64,000 nt of DNA, from NCBI RefSeq assembly GCF_014202495.1, contig NZ_JACHHA010000011.1:1-64000 (forward strand), given 5' to 3'. A program made the position numbers and the translations under genes. Numbering within the stretch: position 1 is the first letter of the stretch; each line of letters starts with the position of its first letter. Below, piece by piece: positions 28,891-37,553 of this stretch. Source of the stretch: Cerasibacillus quisquiliarum. GTDB taxonomy: Bacteria; Bacillota; Bacilli; Bacillales; Amphibacillaceae. Below the pieces are notes generated by a model. That model had not been told where the DNA came from, made no database searches, and worked only from the letters and a program-made list of their open reading frames with translations.

Positions 28891-29767
28891 TCGCTCCCTC
28901 CAATTCAATATGTGGGGCTAAATGAATTCGATGTCTTAAAGCTGGTTTTGCAACGATTTTTACATCATCTGGTGTGACGTAATCACGTTGTTCCATAAAA
29001 GCCCAAGCTCGAGCTGCTTTTCCAATTGCAATAGCTGCCCGAGTACTTGCTCCATAACGAATCCTCTCCGACTGCCTCGTTTCATAAACAATGCGCATCA
29101 TATAATCAAGTACTTGATCACTAATCGTAACTTCATGAATCGCTTGCTGCATTTGAATGAACTGTTCAAGATTAACAAGTGGTTCCGTATTTTCCTTCAT
29201 ATTTGTCTTTAATAAATTTTGTTTTAGGACATTTTTTTCATCATCAAACGGCGGAAAATCTATGATAAGTTTAAATAAAAATCGGTCTTGTTGTGCCTCT
29301 GGTAATGGATATGTTCCCTCAAATTCAATCGGGTTTTGCGTTGCAACAACGAAGAAAACATCTGGCAATTGGTATGTTTCCCCCTGGATGGTAACTTGTT
29401 TTTCTTCCATTGCTTCTAAAAGTGCTGCTTGCGTTTTTGCCGGAGTACGGTTTATTTCATCAGCTAGTAAAATGTTTGTAAAAATCGGCCCCTTTATCGT
29501 TTCAAAAACATTTTCATGCAAATTATAAATCATACTTCCTGTAATATCACTCGGTAATAAATCAGGTGTAAACTGAATTCGGTTAAAGTTCCCACCTAAT
29601 AGCTGTGCCAATGTGCGGACCGTTTTTGTCTTTCCTGTACCTGGTACCCCTTCTAGCAACACATGTCCACCTGAAAAAAGCGCACATAATAATAATCGCA
29701 AATTCATCGATTGACCGATAATATGTTGTTCATATTGCTTCAATAGCTGTTCGATTTGATTGTTCAC
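28838..29767 (-). CDS. MoxR family AAA+ ATPase
   Basis: The 309-residue protein carries Walker A LLEGVPGTGKTKT, Walker B NILLADEINRTPAKTQ, a sensor-like ATQNPIEFEGTYPLPEAQQDRF and the C-terminal lid. These are diagnostic of MoxR ATPases, which remodel or mature partner proteins together with vWA proteins (here DUF58). The start is GTG 29767, overlapping the stop of the upstream gene in GTGA, with AGGTGGAGA before it, so the genes are translationally coupled. Confidence 0.95.
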   Translation of the reverse strand: MNNQIEQLLKQYEQHIIGQSMNLRLLLCALFSGGHVLLEGVPGTGKTKTVRTLAQLLGGNFNRIQFTPDLLPSDITGSMIYNLHENVFETIKGPIFTNILLADEINRTPAKTQAALLEAMEEKQVTIQGETYQLPDVFFVVATQNPIEFEGTYPLPEAQQDRFLFKLIIDFPPFDDEKNVLKQNLLKTNMKENTEPLVNLEQFIQMQQAIHEVTISDQVLDYMMRIVYETRQSERIRYGASTRAAIAIGKAARAWAFMEQRDYVTPDDVKIVAKPALRHRIHLAPHIELEGASVDYVIEELVGSIPVPR

Positions 29768-30894
29768 GATTTCTCCACCTCTTTCCGTAATTGGTCTAAC
29801 TGTTTTGACCATAGGACATATTCTTCTTTATTTATCTTTTCTTTTTGTAAAGTATTCATTAAGCCTTTAACGAACTCATCTACATCAGTATCTGGATTTT
29901 TCCATCTGTTTTTAAGCATGTCGGATACATCATGCCATGCCTTTCGATATGGAATAAACCACTTTTCTTGTAATAAATGTTTAACATAATCAGCTTGAAT
30001 CACGAGTGAATGGTGATAATGCTGTCCAAGTAAATGCCAACTTGCTAAAGCACGTATACTTTCGTCCGTAAACCGTACGTTATCTGATCTAACCGAATCA
30101 ATTGGTCCAAAACGTTTGCCACGATACCAGAGCCAAAGTAATGTTAGCAACCCACCCTGTAATAAAATTAATAAAAACCCTAGTGAGAAATACGCATGAA
30201 ACGGTAAACCACCTTGTTTTTGATGAATGTATTCATCAAATATGATGGTGTCGTTACTCGTCTCATTTAGTATGTAGACAAGTAACGGTAGATGATCATT
30301 TTGTAACACCGTATCATTCCGCAGCCATTCTGGGTAAACTGAGACGATCAGTTCTCCTTTCCCTATCGATTGTTTCTGGGCAATGACACCATCATCATCA
30401 AATAATAAAACATGAGTATCCTTTGTTTCGACGAGGCGTTTACCGTGTTTCATCTTGGCATGAAACATCTCTCCTTGTGACGTATGAACTGTTTGATTGG
30501 ATAATACAATCTTATGTTGGATATCTAAATCAAATACTTCATCTGGATTTTCAGCGATTAATAAAACCGTATTTCCCCGTTCAATAAATTCGCGATATGC
30601 TTTACGATCATCTAGAGTTAAAGTGATAAATGGTTCAATCATTATTAACAATTCATTTGATTTGTCACTTAATTTTGTAGGTGATTTCTTCCACCGCTTG
30701 ACCGATTGGTTCTCCTTTTTCATATATGTATAAAATGCTTTTACACCTGATGGCGCTGGAGACTCGGAAACAAATTCTGGATAGTCAATTGGACGATTCG
30801 ATTGGATGATATAACTAACAACTAAAAAGAGTGCTATTATACCGATAAAACTAAGCCACCACTTACGATTTTGCTTTCTCATTCCGTGCATCAT
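29764..30894 (-). CDS. DUF4350 membrane protein
   Basis: A protein of about 376 residues with one N-terminal membrane helix, an extracytoplasmic DUF4350 domain (SGVKAFYTYMKKENQSVKRW near the start, GNTVLLIAENPDEVFD) and a second helix near residue 250. A cytosolic tail with a helical RALASWHLLGQHYHHSL segment follows. It starts at ATG 30894 in ATGA overlap with the upstream DUF4129 gene and ends in GTGA overlap with moxR. Function unknown; the set is conserved as a unit in bacilli. Confidence 0.85.
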   Translation of the reverse strand: MMHGMRKQNRKWWLSFIGIIALFLVVSYIIQSNRPIDYPEFVSESPAPSGVKAFYTYMKKENQSVKRWKKSPTKLSDKSNELLIMIEPFITLTLDDRKAYREFIERGNTVLLIAENPDEVFDLDIQHKIVLSNQTVHTSQGEMFHAKMKHGKRLVETKDTHVLLFDDDGVIAQKQSIGKGELIVSVYPEWLRNDTVLQNDHLPLLVYILNETSNDTIIFDEYIHQKQGGLPFHAYFSLGFLLILLQGGLLTLLWLWYRGKRFGPIDSVRSDNVRFTDESIRALASWHLLGQHYHHSLVIQADYVKHLLQEKWFIPYRKAWHDVSDMLKNRWKNPDTDVDEFVKGLMNTLQKEKINKEEYVLWSKQLDQLRKEVEKS

Positions 30895-31517
30895 CTCGAC
30901 TCCTTCAGCCACGGTATTGTTTGTTGTCGAAACACTTCATAATCTTTTTTATTAATATTGTGTTCTCCATAAACGACATCATCAAATGTGCGCGCTAATT
31001 GTAAAAACGTGTTGGCTCTTTCTTTCGAACCCTGCTTCAGTTCTAAATAATAATCAACATTCGTTTTCCAAATTTTTTTCTCTAAATAGCCACGCTCATC
31101 AAAAAATAGTAATAATGCAAGAAAACGATGACGTGTTGCATGTTGAAGATTATTTTCTAATTCAAGTTTTTTAGCTTCAGCTAAATGATTCTCATATGTC
31201 CAATCGATTTTATCCCATGTGGAAAGTGGTTGTTGACTACGGTATCTTCGTCGGCGTTGAATATGACGGAGGAATATAAACAGTCCAAATATCATAAACA
31301 AAACAATCAATGTGATTATGATAACGAGAATGATTTCAGAAATATTTTGAGATGTCTCCGTCGTTTTAAAAATAGCGATTAATTTATCAGCTAACCATTC
31401 AACTAATTTATTCCACCATTTAGAAACAAACCCTTCTCGTTGATTATAATATGATCGGTATTCAAGGCCGTTTAATATATGTTGTAACTGTTCTTTTGCA
31501 TAATCAACGTCATACAT
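30891..31517 (-). CDS. DUF4129 membrane protein
   Basis: The 208-residue protein has an N-terminal amphipathic region, one membrane helix (about 60-85), a basic RRRRYRSQQ stop-transfer segment and the DUF4129 domain (LQHATRHRFLALLLFFDERGYL) at the C-terminus. DUF4129 domains also occur in transglutaminase-like proteins that sit beside MoxR/DUF58 genes. It is the second gene of the five-gene leftward operon and overlaps the DUF4350 gene by four bases. Confidence 0.85.
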   Translation of the reverse strand: MYDVDYAKEQLQHILNGLEYRSYYNQREGFVSKWWNKLVEWLADKLIAIFKTTETSQNISEIILVIIITLIVLFMIFGLFIFLRHIQRRRRYRSQQPLSTWDKIDWTYENHLAEAKKLELENNLQHATRHRFLALLLFFDERGYLEKKIWKTNVDYYLELKQGSKERANTFLQLARTFDDVVYGEHNINKKDYEVFRQQTIPWLKESR

Positions 31518-31546
31518 CGTGCTCTCCCACTTTCATCAGCGTTAAT

Positions 31547-32443
31547 TTATGATTCATATGAATCGATCATATCTTGTAAATCACCTGGATCATTCCGTAG
31601 TTTAAGATCAAAATACATCACAGCATAACCCACTGTAAGTATAATCGTACCTATTAGGAGAAGTAGATTTATAACAACATAACCTACCACACCATTTCCT
31701 AGAATTAGACCTACTGTTATTTGTAAGCCAGCATTAATTAAGACAATAATAATAACTAAAACAAAATACAAACCCAAAGTCGCCCAAGTCCTTTTTCTTG
31801 TTAACTTCCAACTTCTTGAAAAGCCTGGCGTCCCTTCTTTAAATACGACAGAACCGAGATAAAAACTAAAGCGTGTGATAAACAGTAAAATTCCCACTAG
31901 AAAGGCAGGTAAAAGCAATAAAATAAATATGCCACCACCTACATTGTCATTTGAAAACAAAGTGAAAATTAAACCGAAATATACGAAAGCAAAGACGAAA
32001 TAAATAGCTGCTATTAATAGTCCGAATAAAATACTACTGCCAAGCATTGGACCATACCTATTAAAGGCTTGCTTAATCACATCTCCTATTTCATATGATT
32101 CGCCTTTTCTTATATGATTCACAACGAGTAAGATCGAAGCAATTGCCATCGGTGTTAAGAAAATATTCAATACAATTGATATGATCCAATATGCATCAGG
32201 AAGTAACAAGACCAATCCTTGATCTAAATCATAAAAAAACTCCATAAACCATTCTTCCTTTTCTAGGTTCCTTTGAAATAGAGGGTCTCCTTGAAGAAGC
32301 ATCATAAAGCCTGTTAGCAGTATGATTGGACCAACGAATATGAGCAACACTAAAAACAAATTTTTAAAATGAGCTTTACTAATGCTAAATGTATGGTCTA
32401 AAATTTGACCAAATGTTTTAGGACTTTTAAAACGTGCATCCAT
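31547..32443 (-). CDS. polytopic membrane protein of the MoxR cluster
   Basis: The 298-residue protein begins FKSPKTFGQILDHTFSISKAHFKNLF, a soluble helical lead, then about six membrane helices, with a FKEGTPGFSRSWKLTRKRTW loop that resembles the glycerophosphodiester-phosphodiesterase membrane domain of other bacilli. It is 29 bp upstream of DUF4129 and is probably the first gene of the operon. I do not know its function; it is unlikely to be an enzyme, since no catalytic motif is visible. Confidence 0.8.
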   Translation of the reverse strand: MDARFKSPKTFGQILDHTFSISKAHFKNLFLVLLIFVGPIILLTGFMMLLQGDPLFQRNLEKEEWFMEFFYDLDQGLVLLLPDAYWIISIVLNIFLTPMAIASILLVVNHIRKGESYEIGDVIKQAFNRYGPMLGSSILFGLLIAAIYFVFAFVYFGLIFTLFSNDNVGGGIFILLLLPAFLVGILLFITRFSFYLGSVVFKEGTPGFSRSWKLTRKRTWATLGLYFVLVIIIVLINAGLQITVGLILGNGVVGYVVINLLLLIGTIILTVGYAVMYFDLKLRNDPGDLQDMIDSYES

Positions 32444-32840
32444 TTATTCTTCTCCTTTCTTCTTAGTCATGCTTCATGTGGAATAAATGAGTTTTGTTGT
32501 GGTTTATGAATTGTCTTAAGTTATGCTTCAATACGATGAAATGATGTTTCGATCACTTTTGTGGCCTAAGTTTACACTGTAAAACAGCTTCATTATAAAG
32601 TGGTTGAATTCGTCATGACATTTGCGTGCTCATCATGCTTAATCATGATGTAGTCGGATCAATATATAAACTAAATAAGTGGATTTCCAGTTCATGCTAT
32701 ATATCCATAGTATAATAATTGAGATAATTTTCAATAGATAATGTAATAATAAGATAATTATTTTTTATATATGGAAGTGAAAAAAAACTATTCATAAGTC
32801 GTTTAGAACTTATGAATAGCTTTCATTGCTTTATTCGTGT
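32444..32840. other. intergenic region of about 400 bp
   Basis: It lies upstream of the MoxR operon and downstream of the LPXTG gene. It contains the latter's terminator (32788-32830) and a small inverted repeat ATCATG/CATGAT near 32640. No gene is seen. Confidence 0.5.
32788..32830 (-). terminator. terminator of the LPXTG gene
   Basis: The stem CTATTCATAAGT/ACTTATGAATAG is followed, leftward, by a run of eight T. Confidence 0.9.
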
Positions 32841-34985
32841 TTAAGCGATTTTTCTTCTTTTGAACAGCATGATTCCAACACCAGCAACCATTAATGCGCT
32901 ACCAATCATGATTAGATTGAACATATTTGTTGCTGTTTTAGGTAGTTGTGAACCATTACCGTCTGTTTTTGTTTCTTGTTTATCACCTGATTTGTCACCA
33001 GGTTCACCTTTTCCAGAATCTTTATTATCACCAGGGGTGCCTTTATCGTCACCTTTGCCTGGGTCTTTTCCATCACTTGGGTCTTCGCCTGTGCCTGGAT
33101 CTTCACCTTCACCTGGGTCTTCGCCTTCACCCGGTTCTTCGCCTTCACCTGGTTCTTCGCCTTCGCCTGGCTCTTCGCCTTCACCTGGCTCTTCGCCTTC
33201 ACCCGGTTCTTCGCCTTCACCCGGTTCTTCGCCTTCGCCTGGCTCTTCGCCTTCATAATTAACGATGACAAATGGAATATTTAGTTGTTCAACTACATCT
33301 GTTCCATTTTGATAAAGTGTGACAACGACTTCTAAACCTTCTAAGTTCTCGAGTGGTTCACTACTTTCTCCTATAGCTGTGAAGAAACCTTGGTTCCACT
33401 GTGTACCTTGAACCGTATCAAGGTTAATAAATGCTGTGTTTCCATCCCACTCGATATCTAAATTATCACTTGAAGCGTTTTCTTCTAAAAAGTCTTTCAA
33501 TGAATCTGGAATACTACCTGTTTCATACTCATCTGGTGCATGCACTTTAATCGTTTCTGGTACTTTAAACTCAACTTTTACTTGATCAACATCTTCAATC
33601 GTTAAATTTTGTGATGTAAATGCAAATTGTAAAGCAAATAGATTGTCCTCTAAGCCAGGAAAATCTTTTACAATTTGACTTTCTGCATCAAATGTCCAAG
33701 CTTGATCCATATTCGAGAAGTCTACTGAAAGATGACCTGCAAAATGTCCACCTGGTAGAAAAACACCATCAATTATAGCGTATGTCTGAATGACATCAGA
33801 TGCCACCTTATCAGTAGAGGTCTTACCGATTAAAGGTATTTTGTATTGAGCAGTTCCTTCTTCCCCTGCTTTTACTTCAGGCAACTTGACAGCAACCGCT
33901 AAAGAACCATCTTCATGCTGTAGTAAAGTTACTCCTTCAGGCGCACCGTCAAGCATGGCTACACCTTCAGGTAATGGGAATGACGTATATAAATTTGTTA
34001 TATCTTGTTCGGTGTTATTTGTTACATCAACATGAACATCAAGCACATAATGACGATTTTCTTCATCAAATGTTGTTGAGCCTGTTACTTCACCTTCAAG
34101 GTCAATAACAGGATTTGCTGTCATATGAGAAAAGTCGATTTCTCTTTGGCCGCGAATTTGTCCAATTTCTTCATATGTGTTCTCATTAACATCTACATTA
34201 AAAATATAGAGGTTACGGTTTGGGTTATTATCTTCTGGTTCACCTACTAGTGGTATCTTAAGTTTAATAAATTTTGAATCTGGAAACACATCCACATCTG
34301 GAATTTTCACTGCAATACCTGAGCTTCCATCATAAAGTTCTACAGGTACAATTCCACTTGGAACGTCAGTAACAACTGGTACATATACGCCATTTGGTAA
34401 TGAGAAGGCAATCCATTTTTGTTTTAATGGTGGATTATTACCCCAATTAGATAGACTCGCATATAAGTCAAGGACATAATAACCCTTGTTAATATCATAT
34501 ACGATGTCACCTGTCGCCGCACCACGAATATTTGCTAAATCAAGGTCTCCCTCCTCTTCATTTGCGGTCACTTCTTCCTCTTGTAATTGTTCATCAGCTT
34601 TTTCTTGTGTGTGCGCTTCTTCATCAGATGCTTTCTCTTCTTCTTTTTCAATCTGCTTTGATGATGTGTTTTTTTCTTTTGAACTATTCACGGCTTTATC
34701 TTTTGATTCTATTTTATTGTTAGCGTTTTTATTTGTTTCGCTTTCATCTGTCTTAACTTCTTCGTCTTGAGATTCATTCTGTTCAATCGATGTATCCTCT
34801 TCTTCCTTTAACTCTTCTGCTTGCTCATTTTCATCTACTGATTCAGATGTGACTTTGCTATCTACTAGCACTTCCTCTTTGTTGCCATCTTTAGCTTCAT
34901 CTTTTCCAGTTTCTGCTGCTAATGCAAAAGTCGGGTAGAAGGCTAGCATAAGTGCAAAAGCAATCATTGAAAATTTTCTAAACAA
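32841..34985 (-). CDS. LPXTG-anchored surface protein with EEPGEG repeats
   Basis: A 714-residue wall protein: signal peptide (1-23); a Glu/Lys/Ser-rich disordered stalk (25-150); two related beta domains (about 155-290 and 295-430) sharing D..YYVLDL and FPLPEGV patterns; a third related or divergent beta domain (435-575); a tandem EEPGEG/EDPGEG stretch (about 579-640); and LPKTA (681-685) with membrane anchor. No catalytic motif is visible, so an adhesin or matrix role is likely (inference). The 18-bp repeats in the DNA could change copy number by slippage. It is a single-gene unit with its own terminator. Confidence 0.8.
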   Translation of the reverse strand: MFRKFSMIAFALMLAFYPTFALAAETGKDEAKDGNKEEVLVDSKVTSESVDENEQAEELKEEEDTSIEQNESQDEEVKTDESETNKNANNKIESKDKAVNSSKEKNTSSKQIEKEEEKASDEEAHTQEKADEQLQEEEVTANEEEGDLDLANIRGAATGDIVYDINKGYYVLDLYASLSNWGNNPPLKQKWIAFSLPNGVYVPVVTDVPSGIVPVELYDGSSGIAVKIPDVDVFPDSKFIKLKIPLVGEPEDNNPNRNLYIFNVDVNENTYEEIGQIRGQREIDFSHMTANPVIDLEGEVTGSTTFDEENRHYVLDVHVDVTNNTEQDITNLYTSFPLPEGVAMLDGAPEGVTLLQHEDGSLAVAVKLPEVKAGEEGTAQYKIPLIGKTSTDKVASDVIQTYAIIDGVFLPGGHFAGHLSVDFSNMDQAWTFDAESQIVKDFPGLEDNLFALQFAFTSQNLTIEDVDQVKVEFKVPETIKVHAPDEYETGSIPDSLKDFLEENASSDNLDIEWDGNTAFINLDTVQGTQWNQGFFTAIGESSEPLENLEGLEVVVTLYQNGTDVVEQLNIPFVIVNYEGEEPGEGEEPGEGEEPGEGEEPGEGEEPGEGEEPGEGEEPGEGEDPGEGEDPGTGEDPSDGKDPGKGDDKGTPGDNKDSGKGEPGDKSGDKQETKTDGNGSQLPKTATNMFNLIMIGSALMVAGVGIMLFKRRKIA
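33095..33255. repeat. 18-bp minisatellite coding EEPGEG
   Basis: Tandem 18-bp units of the form GGCTCTTCGCCTTCACCT, with third-position variation (GGT/GGC, CCG/CCT), lie inside the LPXTG gene. About seven clear units are present plus degenerate ones (EDPGEG, EDPGTG) on one side. Confidence 0.9.
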
Positions 34986-35319
34986 GTTATCACACTCCTT
35001 ATTTTTTTGTTTTTTTTACTAAATACCATGAATAGTCAATCAATGCCTACTATATTCAATAGATTTTTTATTGGCAAGAGTCTATTAGACTATATTTTTA
35101 TTACTTTACGAAGTGGTATACAGTGGTAGGTATTTTTAGCAAATAGAATAAGGTCTAAAGCACGACATTTTTTAAAAATACATTTAAAAGATAAAATAAA
35201 AAAAGAAAAATAATGCTTTTGTCCTAGTAAAATACTAGCGTGATTTTTCATAATTTAATTATGACTTTAAAATATTTTTTCATGATTTATTACTATTTAA
35301 ACAAAAAACCCCTATTAAC
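34986..35319. other. intergenic region upstream of the LPXTG gene
   Basis: 334 bp, very A+T-rich, holding the presumed LPXTG promoter and the terminator of the membrane protein to the right (35303-35335). No gene or repeat is apparent. Confidence 0.5.
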
Positions 35320-35335
35320 TTAAGTCATAGGGGTG
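35303..35335 (-). terminator. terminator overlapping a stop codon
   Basis: The arms AACCCCTAT/ATAGGGGT surround the stop of the gene at 35320. Leftward, the stem is followed by a T run. Confidence 0.85.
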
Positions 35336-36294
35336 GAATCATCTTCTAATTTTTCTTGTTTACTTATTTCTTTTTTATTATTCTCTAAGTGTTTTATGTC
35401 GTGATTAGAAAGGATATTCTTTATGTCATCTGCATCATTAACAACATCATTCTCTTCTTGTTCTAGCGTTTGATTTTCGTTTTCTTGTTGAATTGAAGTG
35501 CTTCCTTCCTTAGCAACTTTTTTATTTCTCTTCTCTGTTGAGTCAGTCATGTCTTTATATCCTTGTATAACCCGCTTCTCATCTAAAGTCCGACTCATTT
35601 CTTGAATCCATTCACTCAGCAAATCATCCGCTTTTTCAATACTTGCAATATATCGTGTATTAGATAATGGCTTGTCACCAATTGTCGCATGTGTATGTGT
35701 AATCATTTTTCCAAAGCTTAGGGATGGTCGAAAGAATGTTTTAACCTCCTGATTAGATTGAGCTATTCCATCATCAGTCATATCACTCTCTTCATATTCT
35801 CCTTCGCCATGGAAATAAATTAAGTAACTTATAAAATAAACTTCTCCCCAATATGCATGTGTCATAACAAGTAGGACAAATGCAAATAGTGTGAGTAGAG
35901 CAGGGTAAAACACAACGTGTAAGGTTTGTCCCTCTTGATATGTAGGATTTGTGCGCTCGGCTATTATTTGTTCTATTTGTTCCGTACGATAAAAGATTTT
36001 ATTGGATTCCAATTGAGTCGTCACTAACGATAACGGGGACATTTCTTCATGATAAAAACGTGCTCTTTTCTGAAAACCTTTGACAACGAATAAAATACCA
36101 ACAGTGATAAGAAATATACTAATAATCAAAGTCAACCAGCCATTGCCCTGATCTTCTGACATGCTATTTCTCAATGTAAAAAGTTGAATAATTCCAATGA
36201 TAGCTACGAGACTGCCACTTCCGTAATATAATAATCCTTCCAATTTAAAAGGATTGTCCATCTCTTGTTCATCTCTAATATGCTGCTCAGACAT
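35320..36294 (-). CDS. membrane protein, unknown function
   Basis: The 324-residue protein has two N-terminal membrane helices (about 20-40 and 50-70), a soluble segment, two more helices (about 125-165), and a long C-terminal tail rich in K, E, D and N (about 200-324), probably cytosolic and disordered. No domain is recognised. Its stop is embedded in the terminator. It is not obviously linked to its neighbours. Confidence 0.7.
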   Translation of the reverse strand: MSEQHIRDEQEMDNPFKLEGLLYYGSGSLVAIIGIIQLFTLRNSMSEDQGNGWLTLIISIFLITVGILFVVKGFQKRARFYHEEMSPLSLVTTQLESNKIFYRTEQIEQIIAERTNPTYQEGQTLHVVFYPALLTLFAFVLLVMTHAYWGEVYFISYLIYFHGEGEYEESDMTDDGIAQSNQEVKTFFRPSLSFGKMITHTHATIGDKPLSNTRYIASIEKADDLLSEWIQEMSRTLDEKRVIQGYKDMTDSTEKRNKKVAKEGSTSIQQENENQTLEQEENDVVNDADDIKNILSNHDIKHLENNKKEISKQEKLEDDSTPMT

Positions 36295-36330
36295 AAAAAT
36301 ATCCCCTTTACTAACATCATCTAAAATAAC

Positions 36331-36365
36331 AAATAAAACAACCAGCTCGTCTACTGGTTGTTTTG
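36331..36365 (-). terminator. terminator of the lipoprotein gene
   Basis: A perfect 11-bp stem AAAACAACCAG/CTGGTTGTTTT with an eight-base loop, about 85 bp past the stop of the gene at 36450. Confidence 0.8.
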
Positions 36366-36449
36366 AAATCGTTCTTTTTATATTATAAAGAGGAACATCT
36401 ATAAACTAGAACATCCATATGATAAATATTATTTTAACAACATTTATCC

Positions 36450-37280
36450 TTAATCGATATTTATCTCAAATATGAAAGGTTTATAATCAAGATCGTAATT
36501 TTCAGATGAGCCTTCTGCATGAAATGTGAGTTTTTTTTCCTTCTGATCAATAGCCGGAAAAATAATGACTCCCTCTGTTTCAACGCCTGGTAATATTTCT
36601 GATTGAATTTCTGGTAAACCTGTTTCTAAATATGGCATGTTTTCTTCTAATTGTTTATTTCCGGCAATAAGCTTGGCATTAAAACTGTAAAAGTCAATTG
36701 TCACATCTGATTGATTGGAAATTTTCAAGTAAACGCGCGTTTCTTCATCTGCTAATTCTACTTTTTGTAGTTCCATATGATAGCCATGTTGGTTGATTTC
36801 TTCCTTAATTTCTATTGTGCGATTGGCCGGTGCCACTGCTGTCACATAATCAACGACCTCGAATTTCGTCGCTTCAATGACAGGTGCTTTAACGACACCA
36901 CCAAAAGCGTTTTCACCTTCAAACTCATCTTTCACAATACCTGTTACTTTGACATAATCATCTGTTTTTACTTTTAGATCCGTATCTAGCAATCCGACAA
37001 GTGTGTTTTTTCCACTGTTTATCGGATCAGCAAACATTTGGAAATACACACCGTCTTCATCTGCTTCTGGTTCATTAAAAACGATTCCTGTTAATTCCAC
37101 TTCATAGTCTTTGAATTGTTTCGGATTGCTGTACATTTTGTCAATATCTTCTTCAGATACGACACCCTTTGCCTCTGTTGTTTTGTTCTTTTTACTAATT
37201 GTGTCACTCGTTTCTTCTTCTCCACAGGCAACCATAAATAAAAACAAACCAATAACGATAAATAATAGCGATTTTTTCAT
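36450..37280 (-). CDS. lipoprotein with OB-fold-like and DUF4352-like domains
   Basis: The 276-residue protein has a lipobox (FLFMVACG, Cys about residue 19). An OB-fold-like domain follows (about 45-145; PKQFKDYEVELTGIVF, DDYVKVTGIV). A DUF4352-type Ig-like domain (about 155-276; VYLKISNQSDVTIDFYSFNAKL) ends the protein. Such lipoproteins are exported, lipid-anchored and of unknown role. The start ATG follows an AGGAGAGG site. It is probably monocistronic. Confidence 0.8.
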   Translation of the reverse strand: MKKSLLFIVIGLFLFMVACGEEETSDTISKKNKTTEAKGVVSEEDIDKMYSNPKQFKDYEVELTGIVFNEPEADEDGVYFQMFADPINSGKNTLVGLLDTDLKVKTDDYVKVTGIVKDEFEGENAFGGVVKAPVIEATKFEVVDYVTAVAPANRTIEIKEEINQHGYHMELQKVELADEETRVYLKISNQSDVTIDFYSFNAKLIAGNKQLEENMPYLETGLPEIQSEILPGVETEGVIIFPAIDQKEKKLTFHAEGSSENYDLDYKPFIFEINID

Positions 37281-37553
37281 TAAAAACCTCTCCTCCTGAA
37301 TGATTTCATATTGAGCTTATCACATAGGTTATACAAATAAATGTATATATAAGCATTCTATTTTGAAAACATAGAATGTCACTAATTTGTAGGTTTTATA
37401 AAAAATAGGCTAGACTGATTGATATGTATGCTTTTGTCAACAATTATTTAGTAGATATCATGACCTCATAATAACCTCAGCTATTATAGAAAGCGATTTC
37501 AAATTAACTTAGAATGGATATAAGGAGTTAAAAATATTTAAGGAGTGGTTTAC

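Noticed and set aside
32860..33271. Proline/serine-rich and lysine/glutamine-rich reading frames opposite and beside the LPXTG gene
   Set aside because: They are mirror images of the EEPGEG minisatellite in other frames; there is no ribosome binding site.
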